This document shows positions 1 through 10,290 of a stretch of 64,000 bases of DNA, one piece after another. The translations under genes were made by a program, and so were the position numbers. The DNA comes from Ascarosepion bandense (taxonomy: Eukaryota; Mollusca; Cephalopoda; Sepiida; Sepiidae). The notes beneath the pieces were generated by a model, which did no database searches, had not been told where the DNA came from, and worked only from the letters and a program-made list of their open reading frames with translations. Position 1 is the stretch's first letter. Each line of letters opens with the position of its first letter. The DNA lies in NCBI GenBank assembly GCA_037127315.1, contig JBBBDQ010000191.1, positions 16,291,001 through 16,355,000 of the forward strand, given 5' to 3'.

Positions 1-61
1 TTTATGGTATGCTATACAACCTCGTTAACTATAATTTATTCAGATTGGCATGGCAAAAATT

Positions 62-190
62 CAAAATAATGGAGCACTATTGAAAATCAAATTCATTACA
101 CTTGCTAAGAAGCGCGTGCGCAATACTTGGCGGACAAAACAATGACGGTCCTATCAGCAGGGCTTAGAACACGCCAACTAAACTCCTAGA
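62..190 (+). repeat. 130-bp repeat, copy 1
   Basis: This block reappears at 944-1072 with a handful of substitutions and one small indel; both share the phrase 'ggcggacaaaacaatgacgg'. The second copy sits between two 5S-like sequences, so this may be spacer of a former 5S-like repeat unit. No 5S-like sequence is visible immediately upstream of this copy. Confidence 0.85.
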
Positions 191-204
191 GTCCTCTAGA
201 AATT

Positions 205-690
205 CTGTTTTTTTTTTATTTTAGCAAATCTTGGAAAGAAGCTGTGAGAATGGAAAATTTCCTCAATAATGGATAGCAAAGAAAATCTTGGAACAAAGCC
301 GTGAGAATGGAAAAGTTCCTCATTAATGAATAGCGAAGAAAATCTTGGAACAAAGCCGTGAGAATGGAAAAGTTCCTCATTAATGAATAGCGAAGAAAAT
401 CTTGGAACAAAGCCGTGAGAATGGAAAAGTTCCTCAATAATAGATAGCAAAGAAAATCTTGGAACAAAGCCGTGAGAATGGAAAAGTTCCCCATTAATGA
501 ATAGCGAAGAAAATCTTGGAACAAAGCCGTGAGAATGGAAAAGTTCCTCAATAATAGATAGCAAAGAAAATCTTGGAACAAAGCCGTGAGAATGGAAAAT
601 TTCCTTATTAATTGATATTGAAGAAAATCTTGGAACAAAGCCGTGAGAATGGAAAATTTCCTCATTAATGGATAGCGAAGAAAATTAAAT
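205..690. repeat. 57-bp minisatellite, about 8 copies
   Basis: The unit, containing 'aatcttggaacaaagccgtg', repeats every 57 bp with few differences. Because 57 is a multiple of three, two minus-strand frames stay open and give repetitive 19-residue periods. I do not regard those frames as genes: they have no non-repetitive domain and end where the array ends. Confidence 0.95.
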
Positions 691-838
691 AAGAGAATTA
701 CACAATCTAGATATTGAAGATTTTACAAGTACACAAATTTAAGTAGACTCTTACAAAGCAAGCAAGAAAGAAAGAAAGACAGAAAAGGAAATAATAGGTA
801 GAATGACTGGCGGTGAGATTGAAATTACTAGTCTTGGA

Positions 839-943
839 ACTTACGGCCACCTCGCGATTAAACACCGGTTCCCGTACGATCAAAGAAATTTAGTAACGTC
901 GAGCCTATTCTGTATCTTGATTGGGTGACCACTAGAGAATACC
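839..943 (+). pseudogene. 5S rRNA-like sequence, 3' truncated
   Basis: The sequence follows metazoan 5S rRNA: 'ttacggccac' near the 5' end, 'aacaccggttcccgt' and a box-A-like 'tagtaacgtcgagcc', then the C-box-like 'cttgattgggtgaccac'. It stops at 'gaatacca', before the last ~15 bases of a 5S gene, and runs straight into the 130-bp repeat. Changes in box A suggest a pseudogene or a 5S-derived SINE head. Confidence 0.75.
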
Positions 944-1072
944 AAAATAATGGAGAAGTATTGAAAATCGAATTCGTTACACTTGCTAAGAAGAGCGTTC
1001 GCTACTTGGCGGACAAAACAATGACGGTCCTATCAGCAGGGCTTAGAATACGTCAACTAAATTCCTAAAGTT
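944..1072 (+). repeat. 130-bp repeat, copy 2
   Basis: Second copy of the block at 62-190. It fills exactly the gap between the two 5S-like sequences, giving the order 5S-like, spacer, 5S-like with a period of about 250 bp. Confidence 0.85.
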
Positions 1073-1090
1073 TGGAATTACTAGTCTTGG

Positions 1091-1211
1091 AACTTACGGC
1101 CACCTTGTTATTAAACACCGGTTCCCGTACGATCAAAGAAGTTAAGCAACGTCGAGCCTATTCTGTATCTTGATTGGGTGACCACTACAGAATACCAAGT
1201 GCTCTAAGCTT
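1091..1211 (+). pseudogene. 5S rRNA-like sequence, near full length
   Basis: About 121 bp, the normal 5S length. Box A 'aagttaagcaacgtcgagcc' (1139-1158) is close to the animal 5S internal promoter; the C-box region 'cttgattgggtgaccac' and the terminal 'gaataccaagtgctctaagc' are present. The 5' strand around 'ccaccttgttattaaac' differs from an ordinary 5S gene, so folding may be impaired. It could be a dispersed 5S gene, a pseudogene, or the head of a 5S-derived SINE. A SINE-A-like head begins about 10 bp downstream. Confidence 0.75.
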
Positions 1212-1218
1212 GGAATTT

Positions 1219-1365
1219 CGGGTGGTGTAATTGATAATAGTTTGGAATCGTTAATCGGAGAGCCGAGCTCTAATTCCCATTGGGTTCATTATATTCGCTT
1301 ACACGCAAAGACCCTTGTGGAAAGTATGAATCCCCTCTTTTTCTTCTAGCTAAGAATTAATTAAT
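1219..1365 (+). mobile_element. SINE-A fragment (degenerate 5' half)
   Basis: Matches the 5' half of the SINE-A copy at 61335: 'gtggtgtaattgataatag' for the A-box region, 'gagccgagctctaattcc' for the B-box region, then 'cgcttacacgcaaagaccct'. The 3' half is missing. Diverged by substitutions, so an old copy. Confidence 0.7.
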
Positions 1366-1794
1366 AATACTTGTACCATTAAAATATTATTATTCCTCCC
1401 CCACAAAAAATGTAGTAATCTAAAATATTTTCTGGCATTAGATAATATGTGAAGGGGTTGATAAGCTGTAGAAAACGAATCACTCAAATTAAGCTAGTAT
1501 TGGATAGCTGAACTCGTTAGATATCAACAGCTTGAAATGTACAGACTGCGAAATACAGACATGTGTATAAATATTCTTTATTTGAGTGCTTTCGTCATAT
1601 ATTATTATTATTATTATTATTGAGATAAAATTAACTTGCACAACGCACAGGGTTTTTCTCTTGTATGAGCGTTTTCTGAAGTACAACGATCCGAAACTCC
1701 ATTGTTGTTTTGTGTGTAAACGCTTGCATTTCTTAAATTTTGTCTGATGTTCTTATTTCTTTTGAAATTATCTTGTTTAGCTTTTTATAGCGAA
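1366..1794. other. No gene; short (TTA)n tract
   Basis: AT-rich unique sequence. The only structure seen is an (ATT)n microsatellite near 1599-1621. The minus-strand frame at 1489-1686 shows no recognisable domain. Confidence 0.5.
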
Positions 1795-2320
1795 GAAAAC
1801 GGCGACTTACCTCGTCAAACCAAGCGACAGCGCGTCGCGTTAATACTACGACGTAAAATGCGGCGAAAAAGAAAATTACATACCCAAAACAAGTCCGCCG
1901 CAGGAGTCGCTATGGGAGTGTATGCAAATCTTTGGCGTCCTCTCTGTGTTGTCGGCCAATGGAAAAAATTGATCGGCCGATAAAAGCAATCGTTCTCAAA
2001 GCGAAGAGGAGGTTTAACTGGTTAGGTGGATAGCAGTTGGCGAGATTGGACCGGCGAGTTGAATTGTCAGCATTTTTCTTTTTCTGGCCCGAAATTCGAG
2101 CAATTTGCGAGAGAATATTTCCGACACTTTTTTTATGAAATAAAGGGTTCGAGACTATCTTTATTCCTCCATAAAAAATGTTGTTCCCTAAAACTTCTTC
2201 ACAATTCGAAATATAGTTTTCCTAATGCATAATTACAATAGTATCTTCTTTGTCTGCCATTTTTATGACAATCGAATCAACTTTGGCGAGACGATGAAGA
2301 GCATTATGTTGCGAACTGGT
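1795..2320 (+). promoter_or_regulatory. CpG-rich candidate promoter and first exon
   Basis: CpG is unusually dense from 1801 to about 2110 in an otherwise AT-rich, CpG-poor neighbourhood. Reading +: octamer ATGCAAAT at 1922-1929, CCAAT at 1956-1960, TATA-like GATAAAAG at 1979-1986, and a strong splice-donor match CTG|GTAAGT with GT at 2319-2320. Their spacing would place initiation near 2010. Frames at 1747-1983 and 2026-2232 (the latter opens with GTG) are not recognised and may be chance. This is inference; there is no evidence of transcription. Confidence 0.3.
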
Positions 2321-2577
2321 AAGTTTGTTCCAGGTTTTATTTTCACGTTTTCATTTATACCAGCCTGACAGATTTCCAAAAGTTCTAGCAACGACTACCT
2401 CTGGATACCAGGATAGATTTTTATTAACCCAATTTTGCCAGATGGGATTATTATTTGCGTCTTCGGTTGTGATTGTTGTAGAATTTTTGACAGCATTTTT
2501 TTTCGAAAAAATATTCTTTCAGATTGTGACAAACTGAAATTCACCCTGAACTAATTTATTTTTGTTAAAAGTTCTAG

Positions 2578-2872
2578 TAAGTCAGGTAAGTGTTATACGT
2601 GATGCACGTTTGAGCGATCATGTCTCGAAAGAAACATGACTGACATGGCGGAAGATTTTCCTACATTAGGTTGCCATTACTTTCTGTGGTAGACTGGTTG
2701 CCAACCACTGCTAAAGAACCCAATCTGTCCTTCTGTTTAACTCGTAGACGGAGGGATAAGCGAAGGAGTAATGTCTTTCCCAAGGGTATTTGCGCGAAAG
2801 TAAATGCAATGACTGAAATTCGTACTTGGCTCTCTGATTTCTCATTCCCAGCAGATAACTATTACACCACAA
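2578..2872 (-). mobile_element. SINE-A copy
   Basis: Nearly complete copy on the minus strand. On + one first meets the 3' tail 'gtcaggtaagtgttatacg', the hairpin region 'catgtctcgaaagaaacatg', the body 'tagactggttgccaacca', and finally the degraded tRNA-like head ending 'ttacaccacaacgc'. Confidence 0.9.
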
Positions 2873-3242
2873 CGCTAAAAATCCAATTCAAACTCTAAAA
2901 CAGAAATCTTATCCGGAGAAAGCTTTGAATTTATCAAATTTATTATAGCCTTATTTTCCATTGTGTTCGAAATTTTTCAAAGAGTATTTCTATTGGAATT
3001 GTATTTTTGAATGATGTTTTCATCAAGCAACTCAAGCGTTTTCGCACCAAGAAACTAAAATTATAAGTTACCAGATTTTCCTACATGACTACAGGTACCA
3101 AAAGACCGTCCCTGATAGTCTGACATTCACATGTGTGCATCACGGCCAGATTACTCTTTGCGTGAAATGTTTAAATTAATAAGAGAGAACAATAATTCCC
3201 GTATTATGAACATTGCTATCTAAAATTACAGTTCAAAATTCA
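2873..3242. other. No feature seen
   Basis: AT-rich unique sequence. I see no open frame with a domain, no repeat and no RNA gene. Confidence 0.5.
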
Positions 3243-3322
3243 CTCAGTTAAGCGCCATAATTGATACACTGACTGGACAGAAGATTTTCTTGCGGTAGTC
3301 CTTTCTTTCTGTGGGAGGTCCT
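3243..3322 (-). mobile_element. SINE-A 3' fragment
   Basis: Only the tail of SINE-A is present ('tcagttaagcgccataattg' to 'tttctttctgtggga'). It joins LINE-B sequence directly at about 3323. Confidence 0.75.
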
Positions 3323-3716
3323 GTAGTTTCTTTTCTGTATCTACTATCAGCACTGTGTCATCTGCGTATCTTAAATTTTTCATATTGCGACCATCAATGA
3401 CAAATCCTGGCAGGACTTCTAGAACTCTTAGAACTGTCTTGCTGTATAGGTTGAATAGATATGGTGAGAATACACAACCTTGTCTTAAACCCCGCTTCTA
3501 TCTTTGCCTGTCTACTGAAGTCGTTTCCAGTCCGTATGCAGGCAGTTTACTGCCAGTAGAGGTTCCTGATTATTTTAAGATCCTTCTCGAATATGTCAAG
3601 GTTGCCGAGCGTCTCTATCAGGTCTTTGTGCCGTACTTCGTAGAATGTCTCTGCGTAGTCGATGAACTACAGGTACCCGCCCTTCTTGATTTCTATTGCC
3701 CTTTGTGGTAGCATAT
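3323..3716 (-). pseudogene. LINE-B reverse transcriptase fragment
   Basis: Read on the minus strand it encodes the RT palm of an RTE-like element: a degraded motif A region, a motif B region with a frameshift, and the Y-A-D-D catalytic motif followed by TVLIVDTE (minus strand, near 3350-3375). It aligns with residues of the better copy at 15438-16697. In-frame stops and a frameshift show it is dead. The plus-strand frame 3355-3711 is a shadow of this copy. Confidence 0.85.
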
Positions 3717-3972
3717 TATTATAAAAGTATGAGAACTGATTTGTATGGCTGAAATTTCAAAAATCAGCCTCATTTGGCACGAGATTCTTTTACGAGATTT
3801 TAAAAAAGTTAAAAGCCTCTAGAGACACTCATAGTAGGATCACTGTCGAGATGTTTATTGTGAATGGGGTGTGTGATATGAGCGAAAGAGTAGATAAGAA
3901 AAATCGATAACGATAGATTCTTGACTTGAAGAGGTCGAGAATGAATTGTTTAACAAGCTAGTAGATCTTTCT

Positions 3973-4015
<43 letters not shown>

Positions 4016-4037
4016 AGAAAATGATTGTCATGTGAGG
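3717..4037. other. No gene; (TA)n at 3979-4012
   Basis: Unique AT-rich sequence with one TA dinucleotide microsatellite just before a SINE-A copy. Confidence 0.6.
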
Positions 4038-4324
4038 ATGTGCATTGGATATCGGCTCGGAACGAGAAACCGGGGAGCCGAGTTCGAATTCCAGCTGAAT
4101 TGCGCGCAAATACCCTTGGGAAAGGTATTAATCCCTCTCTTTATTCCAGTTATGGGTTAAATAACAGGACGAATTGGGTTCTATAGCCTTGGATGGCAAC
4201 CAGTCTACCGCAGGAAGCAATGGCAAACTATTGCGGGATAATCTTCTGCCCAGTCAGTCATGTCTCTTTCGAGACATGATCGCCCAAGCGTGTATCACGT
4301 ATGGCACTTAACTGACTGACTGAT
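4038..4324 (+). mobile_element. SINE-A copy
   Basis: Full head-to-tail order: tRNA-like head with B-box-like 'gagttcgaattcc', body 'caaatacccttgggaaagg', and tail 'cacttaactgactgactga'. The flanks 'gattgtcat' upstream and 'gatggtcat' downstream may be a target-site duplication with one mismatch. Confidence 0.92.
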
Positions 4325-4882
4325 GGTCATTCGATTCCGTGGAAGTTGCATAGCATGTTCTATTTGTAAAAGTCTAAACTAGAGGCACGAAAGAATAGGT
4401 TGTATCTGAAAATTTGCCATGGAGATAGCTATAGAGAAACGATAGGTTTGCAACGGTTGTGTCTGTGGGAAAAGAGGCTATAGGATGGAAAATAAACCAA
4501 TTCCTTTTAATACGACATAAACAATTCAGAACTCTTTTGAGGCAATAATGTGAGGATTGAACTTGTTAAGCATCACGCTACAGCAGACACTGAATATCAA
4601 CGAAGAATGCGTAATAAAAATAAACTGACACCATGACAAATGTATAGCTATATATTACCGTTAATTTGCAACAGATTTTACAAGTACACGATTACACTGA
4701 TTGCGATGATAGTAGGAGTAATGTCATACGTTAATCTTAAAAAGTAAGGGATGTCTGGTAGCCAGACTTGAAAATCATAGTGTGCCCGAACACCGACAAC
4801 AAAACAAAAACGCTTAATAGCTTCAACGGCTAAACACGATATACATAAATACCGAATATATTTATGTTCAAATAGTATAGAC

Positions 4883-4927
<45 letters not shown>

Positions 4928-5142
4928 TGTATAGTAACACTCTAGTCTCTCCAGGTAGATTTACTCTACTCCCCCACTAAAGCGAGTTGTGACACAATGT
5001 CGGTTTTTACCCCGGGGTACTCGACGCAACACAGCCTTAGTACTAGGTAAAGATTGATAAATATCAAAAGAGTGAGAGTTCATTACTGAGAGGGTTTCAT
5101 AAAGGATTGAAAGGGTTAAAAAAGGTAAGAGAAAAATAGAAC
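4325..5142. other. No gene; (GA)n at 4889-4923
   Basis: Mostly unique AT-rich DNA with a GA dinucleotide microsatellite. The frame at 4678-4884 (-) has no recognisable domain. Confidence 0.5.
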
Positions 5143-5215
5143 GGATATAGTTGGTCTAGGGGTATGATTTTCAGTTAGGGTGATAGAAGTCTCAGTTTCA
5201 TATCCCGGACAGCCC
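5143..5215 (+). pseudogene. tRNA-Pro(AGG)-like pseudogene
   Basis: The A-box region 'ttggtctaggggtatga' and the anticodon loop 'ttagggt' (AGG) match animal tRNA-Pro; the 3' end 'tatcccggacagccc' resembles its T arm and acceptor. Length of about 73 bp is right. The anticodon stem is unpaired, the T loop reads 'agtttcatatc', and the acceptor stem no longer matches, so it is not functional. It lies 13 bp upstream of a SINE-A head. Confidence 0.75.
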
Positions 5216-5228
5216 AAGCTTAATTTGA

Positions 5229-5530
5229 GAATGTGCGTTGTGGTGCGGTAAATATTATCGGCTTGAAACAAGAAATTGGAGTTCGAATTCCAATTGAATT
5301 CGTTTCATTCATTTACCCTCAAATACCCTTGGGAAAGGTATTAATCCATCTCTTCTCCTTCCAGCTATGGGTTGAATGGCAGGGCAGATTCGGTCCTCTA
5401 GCCTTGCTCGGCAATCAGTCTACCACAGTATGTAATGGCAATCTACTACTGAAAAAAATCTTCTGCCCAGTCAGTCATGTCTCGAAAGAAACATGATCGC
5501 CTAAGCGTCTATCACGTATGGCACTTAAAA
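5229..5530 (+). mobile_element. SINE-A copy, + arm of inverted pair
   Basis: Complete in order, from 'gtgcgttgtggtgcggtaaa' to 'atcacgtatggcacttaa', with small deletions in the head. Its 3' end faces the 3' end of the minus-strand copy at 5543, giving a ~300-bp inverted repeat with a spacer of about 12 bp. Confidence 0.9.
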
Positions 5531-5542
5531 GGCTAATAGATG

Positions 5543-5828
5543 TCAGGTAAGTGCCATACGTGATACACGCTCTTTCGAGACATGACACTGGGTAGAAGAT
5601 TATCCCGCAGTAGATTGCCATTTCTTTCTGCGGTAGACTGGTTGCGAGCCAAGGCTATAGAACCCAATCTGTCCTATTATTCAACCATTAACTGGAGGCA
5701 AGAGACGGATTAATACCTTTTCCAAGGGTATTTGTGCGTAAGTGAATGCGAGGAATTCAACTGGAATTCGAACTAGGCTCCCCGATTTGTCGTTCAGAGT
5801 CGATATCCACTGCAACACAACGCACATC
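5543..5828 (-). mobile_element. SINE-A copy, - arm of inverted pair
   Basis: Minus-strand copy from the tail 'gtcaggtaagtgccatacg' through 'agactggttgcgagccaagg' to the head 'ccactgcaacacaacgcaca'. The hairpin part of the tail is partly deleted. Forms a long inverted repeat with 5229-5530. Confidence 0.9.
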
Positions 5829-6522
5829 CTCTAATAGATGTACAACAACAATAAAAGATAGGGGAGAAGAAGGAAGTAAAGAAGGAATGTGGGAGCAACT
5901 GGACGTGTTGTGTCTTTTGGCGGAGATGATGTACTGTAACTGAAAAAAACCCGACTTAATAAAACTACCCGTTTGCCTATTTCCATGCAAAGAAATACAG
6001 CAGGTGAATTTTGGGAGACATATTGTTTACTGGCTGAACTTCATCCGGAAGCAGTAGATGAAAACAAAAATAAAAAATAAAGTTTTTATTTATTTGACAA
6101 GAAACCCAGATCCGAATTGAGAAAAAAAAAAAAAAAAAAAACCTTTCTTTTTGTTAGTGGTCAATTGAAAAGGGTAGGGGAGTATAACTTCGATAGGAAA
6201 GGAGCGCTTTGAACCACTATTACATTTCCGGTGTCGATATCCCCTTCAGCTGTGGTGATGGTCGGAAGATGTTTGATTTAAAACTGAAATTGCATAGAAA
6301 GAAGAAGATTAAAAAAAAATCTGCTTTGAATAGCCTGTCAGTGATGTATATTGAAGAGTACTACGTGAGATGACAAAAGAAAAAGAAATAATTTTTTTTT
6401 CCTTTAAGAATAAATCTCGTAGAAAAAAAGGAAAAGTTTTGAAGAACTCATTTTCTTATAAATACATTAATCTTTGCCGCAGTCATTTAACATGGCGGGA
6501 CTTCTTTCTGAATGCCATTTTG
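5829..6522. other. No gene; poly-A tract near 6121
   Basis: Contains a ~20-bp A run at 6121-6140 and AT-rich unique sequence. No frame with a recognisable domain. Confidence 0.5.
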
Positions 6523-6548
6523 TTGTGTGTGTGTGTGTGTGTGTGTGT
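6523..6548. repeat. (GT)n microsatellite
   Basis: Uninterrupted GT dinucleotide run. Confidence 0.9.
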
Positions 6549-6631
6549 ATACTCGTGTTGGCTACAAGATAAACCACTGGAAATCGCACACATACACAAT
6601 ATTTTCTCTGCCTGTAACTCTCTTTAATAGA

Positions 6632-7757
6632 TAGATAATAAGAGAGAGAGAGAGAGAGAGTGAGTGGAACATAGATAGATAATGAGAGAGAGAGAGTGAG
6701 TAAGACATAGATAGATAATGAGAGAGAGAGTGAGTGGAACATAGATAGTGTGGGGAGAGAGAGTGGGTGGAACATAGATAGATAATGAGAGAGAGAGTGG
6801 GTGGGTGTAGATAGATAATGAGAGAGAGTGAATGGAACATAGATAGATAATGAGAGAGAGAGAGTGAGTGAGACATAGATAGATAATGAGAGAGAGAGTA
6901 GGTGGAACATAGATAGATAATGAGAGAGAGAGTGAGTGGAACATAGATAGATAATAGAGAGAGAGAGTGAGTGGAACATGAATGGTAATGAGAAAGTGGG
7001 GGTGGAACATAGATAGATAAAGCGAGAGAGAGAGAGTGAGTGGAACATAGATAGATAGTAAGAGAGAGAGAGTGAGTGGAACATAGATAGATAATGAGAG
7101 AGAGAGAGTGAGTGGAACATAGATAGATAATGAGAGAGAGAGAGTGGTGGAACATAGATAGATAATGAGGGAGAGAGAGAGTGAGTGGAGACATAGATAG
7201 ATAATGAAGAGAGAGTGAGTGGACATAGATAGATAATGAGAGAGAGAGAGTGAGTGGAACATAGATAGATAATGAGAGAGAGAGTGAGTGGAACATAGAT
7301 AATGAGAGAGAGAGTGAGTGCGACATACATATAGATAATGAGAGAGAGAGTGAGTGGAACATAGATAGATAATGAGAGAGAGAGTGAGTGGGTGTAGATA
7401 GATAATGAGAGAGAGAGTGAGTGAGACATAGATGAATGTTGAGAGAGAGAGAGTGAGTGGGTGCTTACATAGATAATGAGAGAGAGAGAGTGAGTGGAAC
7501 ATAGATAGATAATGAGAGAGAGAGTGAGTGGAACATAGATAGATAATGAGAGAGAGAGTGAGTGGAACATAGATAGATAATGAGAGAGAGTGAGTGAGAC
7601 ATAGATAGATAATGAGAGAGAGTGAGACAGACATAGATAGATAATGAGAGAGAGAGGTAGGTGGAACATGAAGTGAATAATGGAGAGAGAGTGAGTGGAA
7701 CATAGATAGATAATGAGGAGAGGGGTGGAACATAGATAGATAGACAGATAAAGATAG
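6632..7757. repeat. GA/GATA minisatellite, ~34-40 bp units
   Basis: About 30 imperfect units of the form (GA)n, 'gtgagtggaacata', (GATA)n, 'atg'. Unit length varies through the GA and GATA runs. The minus strand lacks stop codons in all three frames, producing frames of 445, 369 and 266 codons made only of S, L, Y, I and H repeats; these are artefacts of composition. The array ends abruptly at LINE-B sequence. Confidence 0.95.
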
Positions 7758-7760
7758 ATA

Positions 7761-8282
7761 GTTGAGTAGAGCATTAAAAGACAGAAAACTTTCGCTGGAA
7801 ACAAAGAAAAGAGTACTGGCTTGCTATGTGATGTCAGTTATTCAATAAGGCAGTGAAGGCTGGACCATATCATTAAAGATGAAGGAAAAACCTGACGCAA
7901 TTGAAATGTGGTTCTACAGAAGGATGCTGCGGATATCATGGATTGAGCATGTGAGCAATGATAAGGTTTTTGAAAGGATGGAAACGAAAAGGAAATTAAT
8001 ACTGAGCATCAGGAAGAAACAGCTAAAGCTCCTAAGACATGCAATGAGGAAGGAGAGCTAACAGGCCAGATAGAAGAAAAAAGAGCCAGGATAAAGCAGG
8101 GATAACATATTTGAAGGACTTGATCAGGTCGATGACTGAACGAGGGTTGTGTGATGTAACAGAAGAAAGCGTGCTAAATGCCACCAGGGATAGAGAGACG
8201 TGGAAAGCCATAACTGAACGTTTGAGTAGAAACCGACCGTCCAATGAAACGTTTAAAAGACTAGAACGAAAAGATTATTAGT
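7761..8282 (+). pseudogene. LINE-B 3' fragment
   Basis: Encodes the C-terminal region of the RTE-like protein: LDCYVMSV equivalents, then the conserved EMWFYRRMLRISW stretch from about 7904 (part of the frame 7879-8061). Stops and small deletions interrupt it (for example after 'ttcaataaggcag'). It starts right at the minisatellite edge and meets the 3' tail of a minus-strand LINE-A copy at ~8283, so the two are tail to tail. Confidence 0.88.
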
Positions 8283-8287
8283 GCCAT

Positions 8288-9285
8288 TTTTTTAATCATT
8301 TCACCTCAAGCAAGGCATTTCAGTGCCACTGTTGCGCAAGGGCTTACATAGGGGAAAGTGATGAGAAATAGTGGTTAGTTATAGAAATTGTTGAGAGGAG
8401 GGTGATAAACGGATGAGGATACCGAGGATGGGGGTGGAGTAGATGGGAAGAGAGTTTGAGAGAATGAATGCGAGTTAGTGTGAAAAGAGGTGTCTATTGA
8501 CCTTACATTTAAATTCCTGGAGATTGTAGCTGTCGGGGAAGCAAGTATGTGGAAGGGAATTCCACAGGCGGGAAGTGCGAGAAAATAAGCTGTTGGAGTA
8601 GAAATTGCGGTTACATTTTATCGGTTTCACTGTAAAAGGGTGAGACGTAGCTGCTAATCTAATATCTCGTGCAAATTCATACCTAGGGGGCACCAGTGAT
8701 CTAAATTCATCGGAGAAGAAGCCGTGAAAGTATTTATAGAAGAGGCACAGAGAAGCCACATCACGCCGGTGAGAGAGTGACTGCAGCCGGGCTGCCAAGT
8801 CGGTATCTTTTCCATTGTATTTTGTTAGGAACCCCGAGGAGAATAGCAGGGGCACCCGACCAGATGTGGTAGGAGTATTCAATACACAGGCGCATGATAT
8901 ATTTATATATATGCAGGATGGACTCAAACGGGAAACACTTCCTGGCCCTGCACAGAGAACCGACTTTCCTAGCAGCGGATTTAGCAATGGATTTGATATA
9001 GTCATTCCACTTGAGGTCCGCTAAGAGTGTGAGGCCAAGTGTTTTACTCACAGGGAGGCTAGCCTGTTCCATGCTAATGGGACGTAGGAGCGATTTTCTA
9101 TGATGGTTAACTGATAGCAGCTTCGTTTTGGAAGCATTAAAATTTACGAGCCATTTCTTACCCCAGTCCACCACGGATTAGAGTTCCTTCTCAAGCTCGG
9201 CAGCGAGGTTCGCGTTGTCGCCCTCGCCAGACTGTTTGGGATCTTATAGCATCAGGGAGATCGTAAATGAATATGAATAAATGTA
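8288..9285 (-). pseudogene. LINE-A 3' part, damaged
   Basis: Minus-strand copy of the element at 30700-33794. The tail 'aatcatttcacctcaagcaa' comes first on +, then coding sequence for the C-terminal region (frames 8475-9005 and 8761-9174, -), including YIWSGAPA- and LWNSLP-like stretches. A frameshift separates the frames, and near 9225-9245 an internal deletion removes the region that holds YADD in the complete copy. Confidence 0.88.
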
Positions 9286-9624
9286 TTTTGATAAACAATA
9301 TGCTAAAGTTAAGTTATATGCTGGGTTAAAGTTATGAATGATATTTGGTTGAGAAATAATTCCTCGTGCTGTATTTTGCACAATGTCATTCGCTTTCATG
9401 TTTGTACAAGTCGTTAATCAATGTGTTTATCAATCGACCGTAGTAAGTATATCGTAATCCTAAATAAAATGTAGACGCTTGAAAAATGGATTCTACATGA
9501 GCAAAGAAAAAGGAACATCAGTCAGTTTTTAAGAACTTGTCTGTATCATCATACTTAGAAGGCATTATTTGATAAAGTACTTACAGGCAATAAAGATGGT
9601 TTAACAGCATAAATTATAAACGAG
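9286..9624. other. No feature seen
   Basis: AT-rich unique sequence between LINE-A and the degenerate satellite. Confidence 0.5.
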
Positions 9625-9951
9625 GAAAATTTAGGAAGTTAAATCCAAAACAGTTCAGGAATGCCGTAATATAGAGTCTCTTTGAGGGACATACTGGATT
9701 TTATATCCAAGATAAATTTCAACGCATTCATTGCAGTAAAAATCAATGAAGATAAATCAAGAACAGGTCTCAAATTTTCAATCTAAATCAAGCCTTTTGC
9801 ATGGATATTCCAGGATAGATTCAAACTTCTCACTCTAAATTGAGTCTATTGCGAGGAAAATACAGTGTGCTAAATTCATAACGGTTTTCAACTTCGTTCA
9901 TTAATTGGCGTTATGAGTATGGCGATGAAATAGATCCGGCAGCAAGGTCAC

Positions 9952-10290
9952 AGATGGGTAGATTAGAGGTTTTAAGGAGCGTGGAACCACCTCTTCATTA
10001 CTTAACCCGGAGGGTAGCATTTGTTAGGGTCCCAGCAACGGGTAAATAATAAACTCCCAAACAAATAGAAAATATTATGAAAGTATAAAAACAAATCTTT
10101 ATAAAAAATATTTATATTAAAAAATTACATATTTATATAAAAACATTACCAACAATGCATATTTGTAGCAAAATAACCAACAGCACATGTTACAGTAGAA
10201 TTACCGACAATGCATTTTATCTGTAATTGAAGGCATACAATGGTGTTCAAAATATTTAAATTTTGGCATTAAATACCCCACAGATCCAAC
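9952..10290 (+). repeat. Dispersed repeat R2, copy 1
   Basis: Shares its order with 53118-53450: 'tagaggttttaaggagcgtg', 'actcccaaacaaatag', 'attatgaaagtataaaaac', 'attaccaacaatgcat', 'gttcaaaatatttaa'. Both copies are on +. It has no open frame; the class is unknown. Confidence 0.8.

Noticed and set aside
205..690. 57-bp array considered as CRISPR
   Set aside because: There are no variable spacers: the whole 57-bp unit repeats. The context is eukaryotic. The same applies to the 50- and 61-bp arrays.
1747..1983. 78-codon basic frame as a possible protein gene
   Set aside because: R/K-rich content comes from the CpG-dense segment; no family match and it would overlap the putative promoter.
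6467..7804. Three overlapping minus-strand frames of 266-445 codons
   Set aside because: Low-complexity GA/GATA array without stops on one strand; no codon bias or domain.
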